Shown: positions 44,844 to 53,835, counted from the stretch's first letter. The stretch: DNA of 64,000 bases from Deferribacteres bacterium (GCA_020633675.1 JACKDE010000001.1:1054001-1118000), one strand, 5' to 3'. The notes: generated by a model from the letters alone, not told the origin. Numbers and translations are program-made.

Positions 44844-44949
44844 ATATATGCTCCGCTTGCGCTCAAATCATGCTTTTCCCATCCTTGTTCAAACAAACAA
44901 ATCGCAATATTCAAACAATGCATTGCAAATGTCTCCCCATCGGAAATGA

Positions 44950-45072
44950 CAAAAGGTGCAGCAAGCGCGAGAGCATCTAGAAGCCGCCGCTGAATTGGTC
45001 GAGCAAACCGGATACCACCGCCGGGATGGGGAGGTGGCGGCGCTGCGGGAGGAAATACAGAATTTCGAATGA
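44950..45072 (+). pseudogene. Remnant of a second TIR-NLR gene 3' end
   Basis: In one frame this reads QQAREHLEAAAELVEQTG, then YHRRDGEVAALREEIQNFE and a TGA stop. The end of the intact TIR gene reads ARVHLEAAAELVEQTG, then YHRRDAEVEALRAQIAQFK. The DNA alignment is clear across 44026-44136 and 44962-45072. Only the tail is present, with a stop upstream at 44947, so it is not expressed as a protein. It shows that the locus once had a second related gene or that the end was duplicated around the toxin module. The rest of the 44844-45216 gap holds the repeat at 45106 and no gene. Confidence 0.8.
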
Positions 45073-45105
45073 AGAATAACGAATGTTGAATATCGAATGA
45101 CTGAA

Positions 45106-45160
45106 AGCCACAGATCGACACGGATAAATAATCTGTGAAAATCAGTGTCCATCAGTGGCT
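45106..45160. repeat. Imperfect inverted repeat, CCACAGATNNACACGG type
   Basis: The arms 45106-45125 and 45141-45160 match at 17 of 20 positions (AGCCACAGATCGACACGGAT against the complement of the right arm). Similar sequences are scattered in intergenic DNA of many bacteria. It lies between the TIR remnant and the mutase gene. Confidence 0.7.
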
Positions 45161-45216
45161 CAATAATAATATTCGCGTGAATTCGCGCCATTAGTGGCCC
45201 CAAAATAGGTAACGAC

Positions 45217-46797
45217 ATGACAGACAAAAACAGCAATCGCCGCACCGACAGCGGCATTCCGATCAAAATCAGTTACGACCAAAAGGACCTGCCGGCGGGT
45301 GGCCCGGAGTTGGGCGCGCCCGGGAAGTTCCCGTACACCCGTGGCGTCTACCCCACCATGTACCGCGGCCGCCTGTGGACCATGCGCCAGTACGGCGGCT
45401 ACGCCTCCGCGCGTGAGACCAATCAGCGCTTCCATTATCTGCTCGACCAGGGCCAGACCGGCCTGTCGGTAGCGTTCGACCTACCGACGCAGATGGGCTA
45501 CGATTCCGACCACTCGATGGCGGAAGGTGAGGTTGGCAAAGTCGGCGTCGCCATCGATAGCCTGCGCGACATGGAGCTGCTGTTCGACGGCATCTCGCTC
45601 GAAAAAATCACAACCTCGATGACCATCAATGCCACTGCCAGTATTTTGCTGGCGCTGTATGTTGCCATTGCCAAAAAGCAGGGCGCGGATTTGCGCAACC
45701 TCGGCGGCACCATTCAAAATGACATTTTGAAGGAGTACGTCGCGCGCGCCACCTACATTTATCCGCCGCGCCCGTCAATGCGCATCATCACCGACATTTT
45801 TGCCTGGTGCACCGACAACCTGCCGAAGTGGAACACTATTTCGATTTCGGGCTACCACATTCGCGAGGCTGGCTCGACCGCGGTGCAGGAGGTGGCGTTC
45901 ACGCTCGCCAACGCCATCGCCTACGTGCAGGCGGCTGTCGACAAGGGGCTGGACGTCGACAGGTTTGCCGGGCGATTGTCGTTTTTTTTTAACGGCCACA
46001 ACAATTTTTTTGAAGAAGTGGCAAAATTCCGCGCTGCCCGCCGCATGTGGGCCAAAATCATGAAAAACCGCTTCGGCGCCAGTGATCCGAAAAGCATGAT
46101 GCTGCGTTTTCACTGCCAGACTGCCGGCGCCACACTCACCGCCCAGCAAGTCGACAACAACGTCAGCCGAGTCACCTTGCAAGCACTGGCAGCCGTGCTC
46201 GGCGGCGCGCAATCGATCCACACCAACTCCCGCGACGAAGCGCTGGCCCTGCCGACCGAAGAGTCCGTGCGTATCGCGCTGCGCACCCAGCAAATCATCG
46301 CCTACGAGAGCGGCGTCACCGACACGGTCGATCCGCTGGCAGGCAGCTATTTTGTCGAAAATTTGACCGATGAAATCGAAAAGTGTGCCAGCGAATATCT
46401 GCAAAAAATCGATGATATAGGCGGCGCGATTGCCTGCATCGAAAACGGTTTTTTCCAGCGCGAAATCGCCGACAGTGCCTACCAGTATCAGCTCGATATC
46501 GAGAGCGGCAAAAAGAAGATTGTTGGCGTGAATGCGTTTCAAATCGAAGAAAATGAAAAAATCGAAACGCTGCACATCGATGAGCAGGCGCGCCAGCAGC
46601 AATCGGCGGCGCTGCAGCAATTGCGGGCCGAGCGCGACAATACAATGGTGCAGCGGGCTTTGCAGGCCTTGCGCGAAGCCGCCAGCGGAGACAGCAATCT
46701 CATGCCGCATATCATCGATTGTGTGGAAAAATATGCCACCCTCGGCGAGATTTCCGATACGCTGCGCACGGTTTTTGGGGAACACAGTGAACAATGA
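45217..46797 (+). CDS. Methylmalonyl-CoA mutase large (catalytic) subunit, stand-alone
   Basis: The 526-residue protein is the TIM-barrel half of an acyl-CoA mutase: PYTRGVYPTMYRGRLWTMRQYGGY, the substrate region QTGLSVAFDLPTQMGYDSDH, ISISGYHIREAGSTAVQEVAFTLA and LGGAQSIHTNSRDEALALPTEE. The B12-binding domain with DxHxxG is absent, as in two-gene mutases where it is a separate small subunit; that gene is not in the window. The enzyme interconverts methylmalonyl- and succinyl-CoA, or a related acyl pair. The stop lies in the CAATGA repeat that follows. birA comes next. Confidence 0.95.
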   Translation: MTDKNSNRRTDSGIPIKISYDQKDLPAGGPELGAPGKFPYTRGVYPTMYRGRLWTMRQYGGYASARETNQRFHYLLDQGQTGLSVAFDLPTQMGYDSDHSMAEGEVGKVGVAIDSLRDMELLFDGISLEKITTSMTINATASILLALYVAIAKKQGADLRNLGGTIQNDILKEYVARATYIYPPRPSMRIITDIFAWCTDNLPKWNTISISGYHIREAGSTAVQEVAFTLANAIAYVQAAVDKGLDVDRFAGRLSFFFNGHNNFFEEVAKFRAARRMWAKIMKNRFGASDPKSMMLRFHCQTAGATLTAQQVDNNVSRVTLQALAAVLGGAQSIHTNSRDEALALPTEESVRIALRTQQIIAYESGVTDTVDPLAGSYFVENLTDEIEKCASEYLQKIDDIGGAIACIENGFFQREIADSAYQYQLDIESGKKKIVGVNAFQIEENEKIETLHIDEQARQQQSAALQQLRAERDNTMVQRALQALREAASGDSNLMPHIIDCVEKYATLGEISDTLRTVFGEHSEQ

Positions 46798-46799
46798 CC

Positions 46800-46830
46800 A
46801 ATAAACATTGATCAATGATCATTGTTTATT
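46800..46830. repeat. AT-rich palindromic repeat between mutase and birA
   Basis: AATAAACA (46800-46807) and TGTTTATT (46823-46830) are complementary, and CAATGATCATTG (46813-46824) is a perfect palindrome inside. TTGATCATTGAT follows to 46840. It resembles the CAATGATCA spacers seen in other genomes. No T-run terminator is present. Confidence 0.6.
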
Positions 46831-46848
46831 GATCATTGATAGGATTTC

Positions 46849-47649
46849 ATGAAGAAACACGAGCCCAAATTGTTCGATCCCGACGACGTGATGCATAATT
46901 TGTGCGACAATCGTTTTGTGCGGGATATCCACGTTTATCGCAGTGTCAGCTCGACCAATGTGCTGGCGCGGCGGCTGGCGGAGTCGGGCGCGGCCACCGG
47001 CACACTGGTGCTGGCGGAGAAACAGACGGCTGGCAAAGGCAGGCTGGGACGAAGCTGGAGCTCACCGGAAGGTGTCGGTTTGTGGTTTTCACTGATCGTG
47101 CGCGCGGCTGAATTGCCGGTGCCGGTCGCGACGTTGCCGCTGGCTTTGTGCGCGGATGTGGGATTAGCGCTGCGTGAGGAATTCGGGCTTGATTTTGTGG
47201 TCAAATGGCCGAATGATATTTTGTACAAAGGCCAAAAAGTCTGCGGCATTTTATGCGAATCGAGTTTTGCAGGACAGACTGTGCAGTATGTGGTTGCCGG
47301 TATAGGTGTAAATGTCAATCAGGTCAAATCGGATTTTCCCGAGCCCATGCGCGATTTGGCAACTTCGTTGCGTCGAATCACCGGTGAATCGCAGGACCGG
47401 CTGACTGTTCTGGCAGCCATTCTCGCCAAAATCGAGCAGCGTTTTTCAGATGCTGATGTGACAGCAAGGGCGCTGGTAGATTGGCGCAACCTGTGCACGG
47501 ATATTGGCCGTACGCTGCGGATTCAGACCGGCGAGCGTGTGTTTGCTGGTGAATTCGTCGACATTACTGACACCGGCGAAATGCTTTTTCGTGAACCGGA
47601 TGGCGCTATGCACAGATTGCTCTCCGGGCAGGTCACGATTTTGAAATAG
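46849..47649 (+). CDS. birA: Biotin--[acetyl-CoA-carboxylase] ligase, no DNA-binding domain
   Basis: BirA loads biotin on carboxylase subunits. The 266-residue protein has the biotin and ATP-binding motif AGKGRLGRSWSSP and the KWPNDI segment, with SSTNVLARRLA upstream and the usual C-terminal SH3-like domain (TLRIQTGERVFAGEFVDITDTGEML). There is no N-terminal helix-turn-helix, so it should not repress biotin genes. RBS is AGGATTTC before ATG 46849. It runs with coaX, a common pairing, here split by the nuclease cassette. Confidence 0.95.
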   Translation: MKKHEPKLFDPDDVMHNLCDNRFVRDIHVYRSVSSTNVLARRLAESGAATGTLVLAEKQTAGKGRLGRSWSSPEGVGLWFSLIVRAAELPVPVATLPLALCADVGLALREEFGLDFVVKWPNDILYKGQKVCGILCESSFAGQTVQYVVAGIGVNVNQVKSDFPEPMRDLATSLRRITGESQDRLTVLAAILAKIEQRFSDADVTARALVDWRNLCTDIGRTLRIQTGERVFAGEFVDITDTGEMLFREPDGAMHRLLSGQVTILK

Positions 47650-47688
47650 GGGACATTCGTGCTTACCTAAGCATTACGTTTGAGTATG

Positions 47689-48065
47689 TGTCATTCAGGA
47701 GGAAACTATTTAGCCAACTTGTAAGGGGGAGCCATGAACAAGTGCAATTACTATGTTTACATCACGACCAATCCAAGAAAAACTGTGCTGTACACTGGAG
47801 TGACGAATAATTTGAAAATCAGGATCGGTCAACATTATTTGAATCGGGGCGATTCAAATAATGTTGCCGGAAAGTACTATTGTTACAAACTCATTTATTT
47901 CGAGCATTATCCGGATATTCAACATGCAATTGCGAGAGAAAAAGAGATTAAAGATTTGAGCAATGCCAAGAAGTGGCAGCTCATCGCCTCGAAAAATCCG
48001 CATCTAAATTTCATCGTTATCTGACTACCCGGCTTAGGTGCAAAATAGATTCCTCCTGAATGACA
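47689..48065 (+). mobile_element. Inverted-repeat-bounded GIY-YIG cassette
   Basis: TGTCATTCAGGAGGAA at 47689-47704 is repeated exactly in inverted orientation at 48050-48065. Extending inward the arms match at 24 of 26 positions (47689-47714 against 48040-48065). The 377-base unit contains only the GIY-YIG gene. I see no target duplication directly outside the ends. It splits birA from coaX. Confidence 0.7.
47734..48024 (+). CDS. GIY-YIG family nuclease, single domain
   Basis: Ninety-six residues forming one GIY-YIG domain: YYVYITTNPRKTVLYTGVTNNLKIRIGQH gives the variant motif YVYI-x10-LYTG with the conserved Tyr and Arg, and EHYPDIQHAIAREKEIKDLSNAKKWQLI carries the catalytic glutamate (AREKEIK). 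This is the short UPF0213-like type, common in FCB bacteria. GGGGGAG precedes ATG 47734. It is alone inside the inverted repeats and may be what moves or maintains the cassette. Confidence 0.92.
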   Translation: MNKCNYYVYITTNPRKTVLYTGVTNNLKIRIGQHYLNRGDSNNVAGKYYCYKLIYFEHYPDIQHAIAREKEIKDLSNAKKWQLIASKNPHLNFIVI

Positions 48066-48127
48066 TTTGTGGTGGAATTAAGGCATTTTTAAAGCCCTAA
48101 AGAATTTTCTCATGGAAAGGAAATACC

Positions 48128-48910
48128 ATGATTCTGGTCATTGATGTTGGCAATACCAACATTACGCTGGGGGTGTATGAGGGTGGCAAACTTACGTACA
48201 ATTGGCGGCTATCGAGCAAAATTGCCCGCACACAGGATGAATTTTGGATGTTGATCAACACCATGTGCCAGATGGACGGTGTATCCGTGTCATCGATCAA
48301 AGGCGTGGCGATCGGCTCGGTGGTGCCATCCGTCACCACGGTGATCAAACGCTTTCTCGATAACAGGCTCAAAATTCCGTATGCCGAAGTCGGTGCACAG
48401 GTGAATGGTGGCATTAAAATCAACTATCAGCCACCGGAAGCGGTCGGTGCAGACCGTATCTGCAACGCGGTAGCTGGCTTCAATCGCTTCGGCGGGCCGG
48501 TGGTGATCGTCGATTTCGGCACCGCCACGACTTTCGATGTGGTGTCTGACAAGGCCGAATATCTCGGCGGCATTATCGCGCCGGGCATCGAAACCACGGT
48601 CACGATTTTGCACCAGGTTTCGGCGAAGCTGCCGCTGGTCGATTTGCGTTTCCCGGAAAAGCTGATTGGCACCACTACCGAAACCAGCATGCAGTCGGGA
48701 TTGATGTTCGGCGGCGCAGAGATGGTAGAGGGTTTGCTCAAGCGGCTTAAAATTGAGCTGGGAGAGGGAACGAAGTTTATCGCCACGGGTGGGCTGGCAT
48801 CGGTGTTGTTGCCCTACCTGCCGTCCGTCGACGTGGTCGATCACCTGCTGACCCTCGACGGTTTGTACCAGATTTACTGCCATCACTTCGGTGAGCCAGC
48901 CGGAGCGTGA
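48128..48910 (+). CDS. coaX: Type III pantothenate kinase
   Basis: CoaX phosphorylates pantothenate in the first step of CoA synthesis. The 260-residue protein starts MILVIDVGNTNITLG (phosphate loop D6-V-G-N-T-N) and has the pantothenate motif VGADRICNAVAGF, then VIVDFGTATTFDVV and IAPGIETT. AAGGAAATACC precedes the ATG. It converges on the propeller gene and does not show an intrinsic terminator. Confidence 0.96.
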   Translation: MILVIDVGNTNITLGVYEGGKLTYNWRLSSKIARTQDEFWMLINTMCQMDGVSVSSIKGVAIGSVVPSVTTVIKRFLDNRLKIPYAEVGAQVNGGIKINYQPPEAVGADRICNAVAGFNRFGGPVVIVDFGTATTFDVVSDKAEYLGGIIAPGIETTVTILHQVSAKLPLVDLRFPEKLIGTTTETSMQSGLMFGGAEMVEGLLKRLKIELGEGTKFIATGGLASVLLPYLPSVDVVDHLLTLDGLYQIYCHHFGEPAGA

Positions 48911-48950
48911 AAAAGGCGTCCTGGAAAAACACAACTCAAGGTTGCGCGAA

Positions 48951-50327
48951 CTATTTTCTGAGCAAATTGCTCTCAGCCTGAACAGTGACCGCGGTCGGTG
49001 GGGTAGGGGGATCCGTATCGGGGACATACCTGGAAACGATCCAACCAGCCTGGTCGCGTAAATCCATCAAATAAACGTCTTCCGGGGCATCCAGTTCGCG
49101 CCAGTTGCTGCTGAAAAGAATGAAATCGCCGCTTGTCGAGCTGACTGCATTGGGTTGATCCCAGTAATTGTTATAGGAATAATCTCCCACCGAAAAGCGC
49201 TGGCTGCGATGATGCGCCAGCCGCCGCACTTCATAGGAACCATCCAGCTTCACCGCAAAAATTTCATCTTGAAAGGGATAGATATCGGGACTCGCCAGCC
49301 TTTCGGGCAAGCTGTAGGTACTCACAATCGCCCAGCCAGGCACGCCGAGATTGCGGCAGGAAATCAGCATGCTCAAGCCCCACTTTAGCCCGAGCAGGTC
49401 CGTTTTTGCGCCATCGCTCAGCCGGAATTTTTCGATGTGTCGTAAGCGATCCGGGTAGACGCTTTCGGCATTGTCGGTGACATACACCTCATCGCCAAGC
49501 TCATCAATGCCAATGTCGGCGTGATCGCTGTAGATATAGTATGGGTATGGCTGCCAGGTCATTTCCGGCACTTTGTAAACATCGGTGCCCTGCCATTGCT
49601 CGCCTCCTTGTTTGAATGCGACATGCACCACCATATACTCTCCGGATGGCGAGATGCTAAGCCAGTCCACTTCATGGCCGGTTGCCGGGATTTTCGGCCC
49701 GACCTGTTTCTTGTTCACCAGATCGTACACAAAGAATTCCTGCAGTCCGGTGCGCCAAGGCCAATTTTTACCGGCGATAGCCAGCAATGTACCGTCGGCA
49801 CTATAATTGCCCTCATCAAAGTTGGTGATGAATTGATAATCTTGAAATTGGGCAATGTCCTCCGATGTCGCGCTTTCGATATTGTGTTTCACGATGGTAT
49901 TGGCATTGAACCAAAACAGTACATTCGGATCCGTTGGATGCCAGCGGGGCTGCGAATCCGTTTGGGTGTTTTTGACCGGCACCTCTTTCAAAAACTGGCC
50001 GGAAATGTCGTAGAGCCGCCATTTGCCGCCGCGTTGGTAAATCAAAATTTTCGATTCATCCGCATTGAAAGGATTGAGTTTGGCATAGTAGCAGACAAAG
50101 CCTTTGTTCTGCTCGGCAACCGCGTCTGTCAGTCGAGTGATTTTGGTGTGAAAAACCGGATCGCGATAGGTTTCCCCAATTGCCGGCTTTGCCAGAAACG
50201 GCTCGGCCAGGACTTCCTGTGAATACACAAGTTGTGCATCGGTCTCTTGTGAAAATAAGTGACTGGCAACACCACAAAACAGCAGAGTGAAAATGAAGAT
50301 CGGGTGAAGGCAATGTCTTCTTTGCAT
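48951..50327 (-). CDS. Secreted beta-propeller protein
   Basis: A signal peptide of about 26 residues (IFIFTLLFCGVASHLFSQ) is followed by TolB/WD40-like blades: KLNPFNADESKILIYQRGGKWRLYD, PRWHPTDPNVLFWFN, GNYSADGTLLAIAG, LSISPSGEYMVVHV and AVSSTSGDFILFSSN. It recalls exported propellers and oligogalacturonide lyase-like folds, but the catalytic residues of the latter cannot be asserted. The C-terminus is odd: TDPPTPPTAVTVQAES is a typical linker before a fibronectin type III domain, but the protein stops eleven residues later, so a C-terminal domain may have been lost. Confidence 0.8.
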   Translation of the reverse strand: MQRRHCLHPIFIFTLLFCGVASHLFSQETDAQLVYSQEVLAEPFLAKPAIGETYRDPVFHTKITRLTDAVAEQNKGFVCYYAKLNPFNADESKILIYQRGGKWRLYDISGQFLKEVPVKNTQTDSQPRWHPTDPNVLFWFNANTIVKHNIESATSEDIAQFQDYQFITNFDEGNYSADGTLLAIAGKNWPWRTGLQEFFVYDLVNKKQVGPKIPATGHEVDWLSISPSGEYMVVHVAFKQGGEQWQGTDVYKVPEMTWQPYPYYIYSDHADIGIDELGDEVYVTDNAESVYPDRLRHIEKFRLSDGAKTDLLGLKWGLSMLISCRNLGVPGWAIVSTYSLPERLASPDIYPFQDEIFAVKLDGSYEVRRLAHHRSQRFSVGDYSYNNYWDQPNAVSSTSGDFILFSSNWRELDAPEDVYLMDLRDQAGWIVSRYVPDTDPPTPPTAVTVQAESNLLRK

Positions 50328-50415
50328 AATAATTTTCGAATTTTGATGTAATTCTTACGCAGCTTTACATGATGATTGTACGCTCTAAGTATAATTTCGT
50401 AGATCATCGCGCAGG

Positions 50416-52512
50416 ATGCGTGTTACTTTCCTTGAGCACTGTATGCTTGATCAAGTTCAAACATCCAAAAGCAGCAGCCACTTGCGGGACGAAGTGGTCA
50501 AACCTGCTCATCGCTTTGTGGCCAATCCGGAAAAATCCAGGTATGGGTTGGTTGCTGTGCTTCTCGCCTTTAGTGTTGCGATCCGTTTCTATCAACTCGG
50601 CGCGCTCAATTTGTGGTGCGACGAGGACATCACAGCGTTGGCTGTAAAAGGCACGCTGCAAAATGGATTCCCGCAATTGCCATCTGGCGTCATTTATTTT
50701 CGTTCCTTGTTGACAACCTACCTCTCTTCGCTGTCCGTGGCCATTTTTGGAATGAGCGAAATGGCTTTGCGGTTGCCAAGTGTGCTTTTCAGTCTTGGTA
50801 CGATTCTCTCGATTTATGCGCTTGGCAAGCTGTTGTTTTCTGAACGGGTCGCCTTGCTTGCCGCAGCTATTTTAAGTTTTTCTGCGTGGGATATTGAATT
50901 TGCCCGTCATGCCCGCATGTACGCTGCGTTGGCATTCTTTTTTACATTTTCACTTTATGCGATTTTTCGGGGTGTGGTACTGGGTGAAAGGCGATGGATG
51001 AGGTGGAGCGTCGCGTTGTCCGTGCTGACACTGTTGGCGCATATTTTAGGTGTGGTGCTCGCGCTGGTGTATTTCGGCCTGGCATTGATGCTTCGCCAGC
51101 AGAAAGCGCGCATTTGGCAGTTGGCAGGGATGTCAGTGATCATAATGATTGCTGCAGCAGCGCTTTTTGTGCTGATCGAATTTGGCTTTTCAAATCCGGA
51201 CCAGCATTTTCTGGCAGCTTATGTACAAAAATTTCAAGCCATTTACAATTATTTTTCACCCGAAAGCGTGTCCGGTGTGCGGTTGCAACATACCGTTGCC
51301 GGATTGGTTGTCATGTTTTCTTTTGGCACCGTGCAAATGGTGCGCAAAAAATTGTTGCGCATGGCGCACCTGGCATGGGGCGTGCCCATCGCCATTCTGG
51401 GTTTGCTTGCCATGGGGCATGCGTTGGCTGCCTTGCTGTTTTGGGGCATGGTGGCATTGGTGATGCAGAGTCGAGGTAAGCAAACGCTGGGCAAAATGAT
51501 GCAGCTCTCGGCAATCGCGCTGGTGCTGGCCACGGTAGTGCGCGCGGGCCTGGTGCTTGAAGATGTGTTTGCACAGTCTGCCGCTTCTTCGGCCATGACA
51601 GAACGGGTATGGCAGGCAGCAAAGATCATGGCTGGTTTTCCAAAGCTTTATATTTTAGGCTTTTACAAAGCATTCCCGCTCATGACTGTTGTCGTCGTGA
51701 TTGGCTTGGTTGCCTTGTATCGAAAAGCCAACCGGGCGAGTGCAGAAGCAAACTATCGATTTGCGTTTATCGCCTTCGTACTGCCATTGCTGGCAAATGG
51801 TGTGATTTTAAATGATTATGTTGAATATCGACTCAATTTTTACCTTAATCCACTTTTTGCTCTCCTGTTCGCCTTTGCGGTTTTTGAAGCGAACGCGCTG
51901 ATCAGGCTAAAATTGGCAAACATGGCCAGTGGAAGAAGTATACAACGGGCAGCAATTGTTTTGCAAGTTGCTGCGGTTGCAATGTTGTGTGAACAAGCTT
52001 ATCCGGCTGCAATTTTGCAAACCATCACGCGCAATTATGGCGATACCATAGAGCAGGCGACGGCGCCGGGCTCGCATCTGCAAAGAATGCCCGACCATAT
52101 CGGTGCGGCGCAATTTGTACAGGCCCATAACTCACCAGGAGACATTCTTGTTGTGAATGACTGGCTGGCACAGAGTGTTCATTTCGAAAAAATCGACTTC
52201 TGGCTACGGACAAAGGCCTTTCAGCATCAAGCCTTCGCTTCGATGCCGACAGGCAAATTATACGACATTTACACCGGGACTGAGCTGCTGACCAGCGTGG
52301 AGTCGCTGCAACAAATTCTGGCACAACCTGGCGACCATGATGTTTGGATGATCATTTCGTTGCCTTTTATCAGCAAAAACCTGCATCTCTCCGATGATGT
52401 CCTGGCTTTTTTAAGTCAGAGCGAACAGAATGTGGTGTATCGCGCACGTGATGGTGTCTCGAAAGTTTATCACTTTCGAAAAAATGATGTATCGGCTACC
52501 TATGTGCCATAG
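50416..52512 (+). CDS. GT39/GT83-like GT-C membrane glycosyltransferase
   Basis: A 698-residue protein with about eleven membrane helices and a soluble C-terminal domain. The first periplasmic loop has LGALNLWCDEDITALAV, with the acidic D69-E70-D71 motif expected of GT-C enzymes that use polyprenyl-phosphate sugars (ArnT/PMT-like), followed by SFSAWDIEFARHARMYAAL. It may transfer a sugar to a lipid-linked glycan or a protein on the periplasmic side. The start is uncertain: ATG 50416 or 50443; neither has a clear ribosome site. It precedes the exopolysaccharide operon. Confidence 0.88.
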   Translation: MRVTFLEHCMLDQVQTSKSSSHLRDEVVKPAHRFVANPEKSRYGLVAVLLAFSVAIRFYQLGALNLWCDEDITALAVKGTLQNGFPQLPSGVIYFRSLLTTYLSSLSVAIFGMSEMALRLPSVLFSLGTILSIYALGKLLFSERVALLAAAILSFSAWDIEFARHARMYAALAFFFTFSLYAIFRGVVLGERRWMRWSVALSVLTLLAHILGVVLALVYFGLALMLRQQKARIWQLAGMSVIIMIAAAALFVLIEFGFSNPDQHFLAAYVQKFQAIYNYFSPESVSGVRLQHTVAGLVVMFSFGTVQMVRKKLLRMAHLAWGVPIAILGLLAMGHALAALLFWGMVALVMQSRGKQTLGKMMQLSAIALVLATVVRAGLVLEDVFAQSAASSAMTERVWQAAKIMAGFPKLYILGFYKAFPLMTVVVVIGLVALYRKANRASAEANYRFAFIAFVLPLLANGVILNDYVEYRLNFYLNPLFALLFAFAVFEANALIRLKLANMASGRSIQRAAIVLQVAAVAMLCEQAYPAAILQTITRNYGDTIEQATAPGSHLQRMPDHIGAAQFVQAHNSPGDILVVNDWLAQSVHFEKIDFWLRTKAFQHQAFASMPTGKLYDIYTGTELLTSVESLQQILAQPGDHDVWMIISLPFISKNLHLSDDVLAFLSQSEQNVVYRARDGVSKVYHFRKNDVSATYVP

Positions 52513-52773
52513 ATATTTTGCATGCAGGCCTTGCAAAAAATTCATTTTGCATTTCAGAGCATGGCGCCAGATGGTTTCTTGGCTCGCCACGCCAGCGTGA
52601 GCAGTCGGCTTTAGGGAAAAGATGTTAACCATAAATGAATTTTCATGAAAACTTAATGTCATCAATTGCTTGATTTATTCTGCAATTGCCAGCGCTGATT
52701 TGTATTTACAGAAGCACAATTAAGTGATTTTACGTAGTTTGCGCTCCACCAGCACCATGAGGATTTTGCATCT

Positions 52774-53706
52774 ATGTTCGTCCAGACAAAAGGAGCGGGG
52801 AATATTCAAAAATATGATTTCGGCTTACAGTATGCGGCGGGGCGGAATCAGTTCGTGCTCACTTCAGGGAGTGCTGAGATGGGGCGAATGTTTAAAACTC
52901 TTGGAAAATTGCTCAACTGCAACACGCCCTTGCTTTTCCAGGGCGATCCTGGTGTTGGTAAAAAGACCTGGGCGCGCATTGCACACCAGGCCAGCAAGCA
53001 AAGCCAGTATCGGTTAACACGTTTTGATTGTGCGGCGCTGGATGCAGCGAAGTTTTATCAAACTCTGGCAGCCGCAACAAATTCAGAACCAGATACAGTA
53101 GATTGCAAGCCTGGGATGGACGTTTTTGATGGAACGATCCTTCTCAATCGCGTCGAGCAGCTTTCTGCGCAAATGCAAGCCCTCCTGCTCAAAGTTTTTC
53201 GTGAGAAAATACTCAGCTTGCCTGGCGAGCCGGCTGTGTTGATCAACGCACGTGTGATTGCAACCAGCACTTACGATTTACAAAGGTTGATGCAGCGTGG
53301 CATATACGACCGTGATCTGTACTACCGATTATCTGTCTATACTTTTCGCTTGCCGGTGCTGGCAGAGCGTGCGGTCGATGTACCAGCTTTTGTCGAATAT
53401 TTCAGCCGCATTTATGCGCACAAAAAGCAATCGCACATTCACTCATTTTCCAATGAAGCGATTGAGATTTTGCAGGGCAACACATGGCGGCACAATTTAA
53501 CAGAATTGCGCGAAACGGTTATTCGGTCGATTGCCGCTGGCAACGGTCAGGAGCGAATAACACGCGTACAATGGGAAATGTGCGCAGATCGCCAGCAGTC
53601 GGAAAGCAATGCTGCTATTTCTCAATTAGCAGACGAACATGAAGTGACAGCGAAGTCGCCTCGTCGAGCTTTTCCACTTCGTGCGCTTCCCAACTTTTCA
53701 GAATGA
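52774..53706 (+). CDS. Degenerate sigma-54-activator-like AAA+ protein
   Basis: The 310-residue protein follows the NtrC-type AAA+ core: Walker A G57-D-P-G-V-G-K-K-T, then GTILLN125-R126 in the place of Walker B GTLFLDE, and RDLYYRLSVYTFRLPVLAERAVD in the R-finger region. The GAFTGA loop that touches sigma-54 is missing (TVDCKPGMDVFDG stands there) and both Walker B acids are replaced. There is no receiver or helix-turn-helix domain. It probably binds but may not hydrolyse ATP, and probably does not open sigma-54 promoters. A small hairpin is at 52582-52602 in the gap before it. A role as regulator or assembly factor of the following operon is inference. Confidence 0.75.
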   Translation: MFVQTKGAGNIQKYDFGLQYAAGRNQFVLTSGSAEMGRMFKTLGKLLNCNTPLLFQGDPGVGKKTWARIAHQASKQSQYRLTRFDCAALDAAKFYQTLAAATNSEPDTVDCKPGMDVFDGTILLNRVEQLSAQMQALLLKVFREKILSLPGEPAVLINARVIATSTYDLQRLMQRGIYDRDLYYRLSVYTFRLPVLAERAVDVPAFVEYFSRIYAHKKQSHIHSFSNEAIEILQGNTWRHNLTELRETVIRSIAAGNGQERITRVQWEMCADRQQSESNAAISQLADEHEVTAKSPRRAFPLRALPNFSE

Positions 53707-53835
53707 TTTCAAATCACGAATCGGTCCTTTGATGCTCAAATTGGATTCTTGATCAAGCGGAAGACCGATTTTTTTATAGCCACTTGGGGCATGACGCCGC
53801 AGCTATTTGTTCCATGTTTTTCATGGAGGTTCATC

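Noticed and set aside
52513..52773. Cyclic-di-GMP or other riboswitch before the AAA gene
   Set aside because: The only structure is a small hairpin at 52582-52602; conserved GEMM residues are absent.
53707..53835. Sigma-54 promoter in front of the polysaccharide operon
   Set aside because: No GG-N10-GC element with the consensus surroundings was found; a GGGGCATGACGCCGC stretch does not fit.
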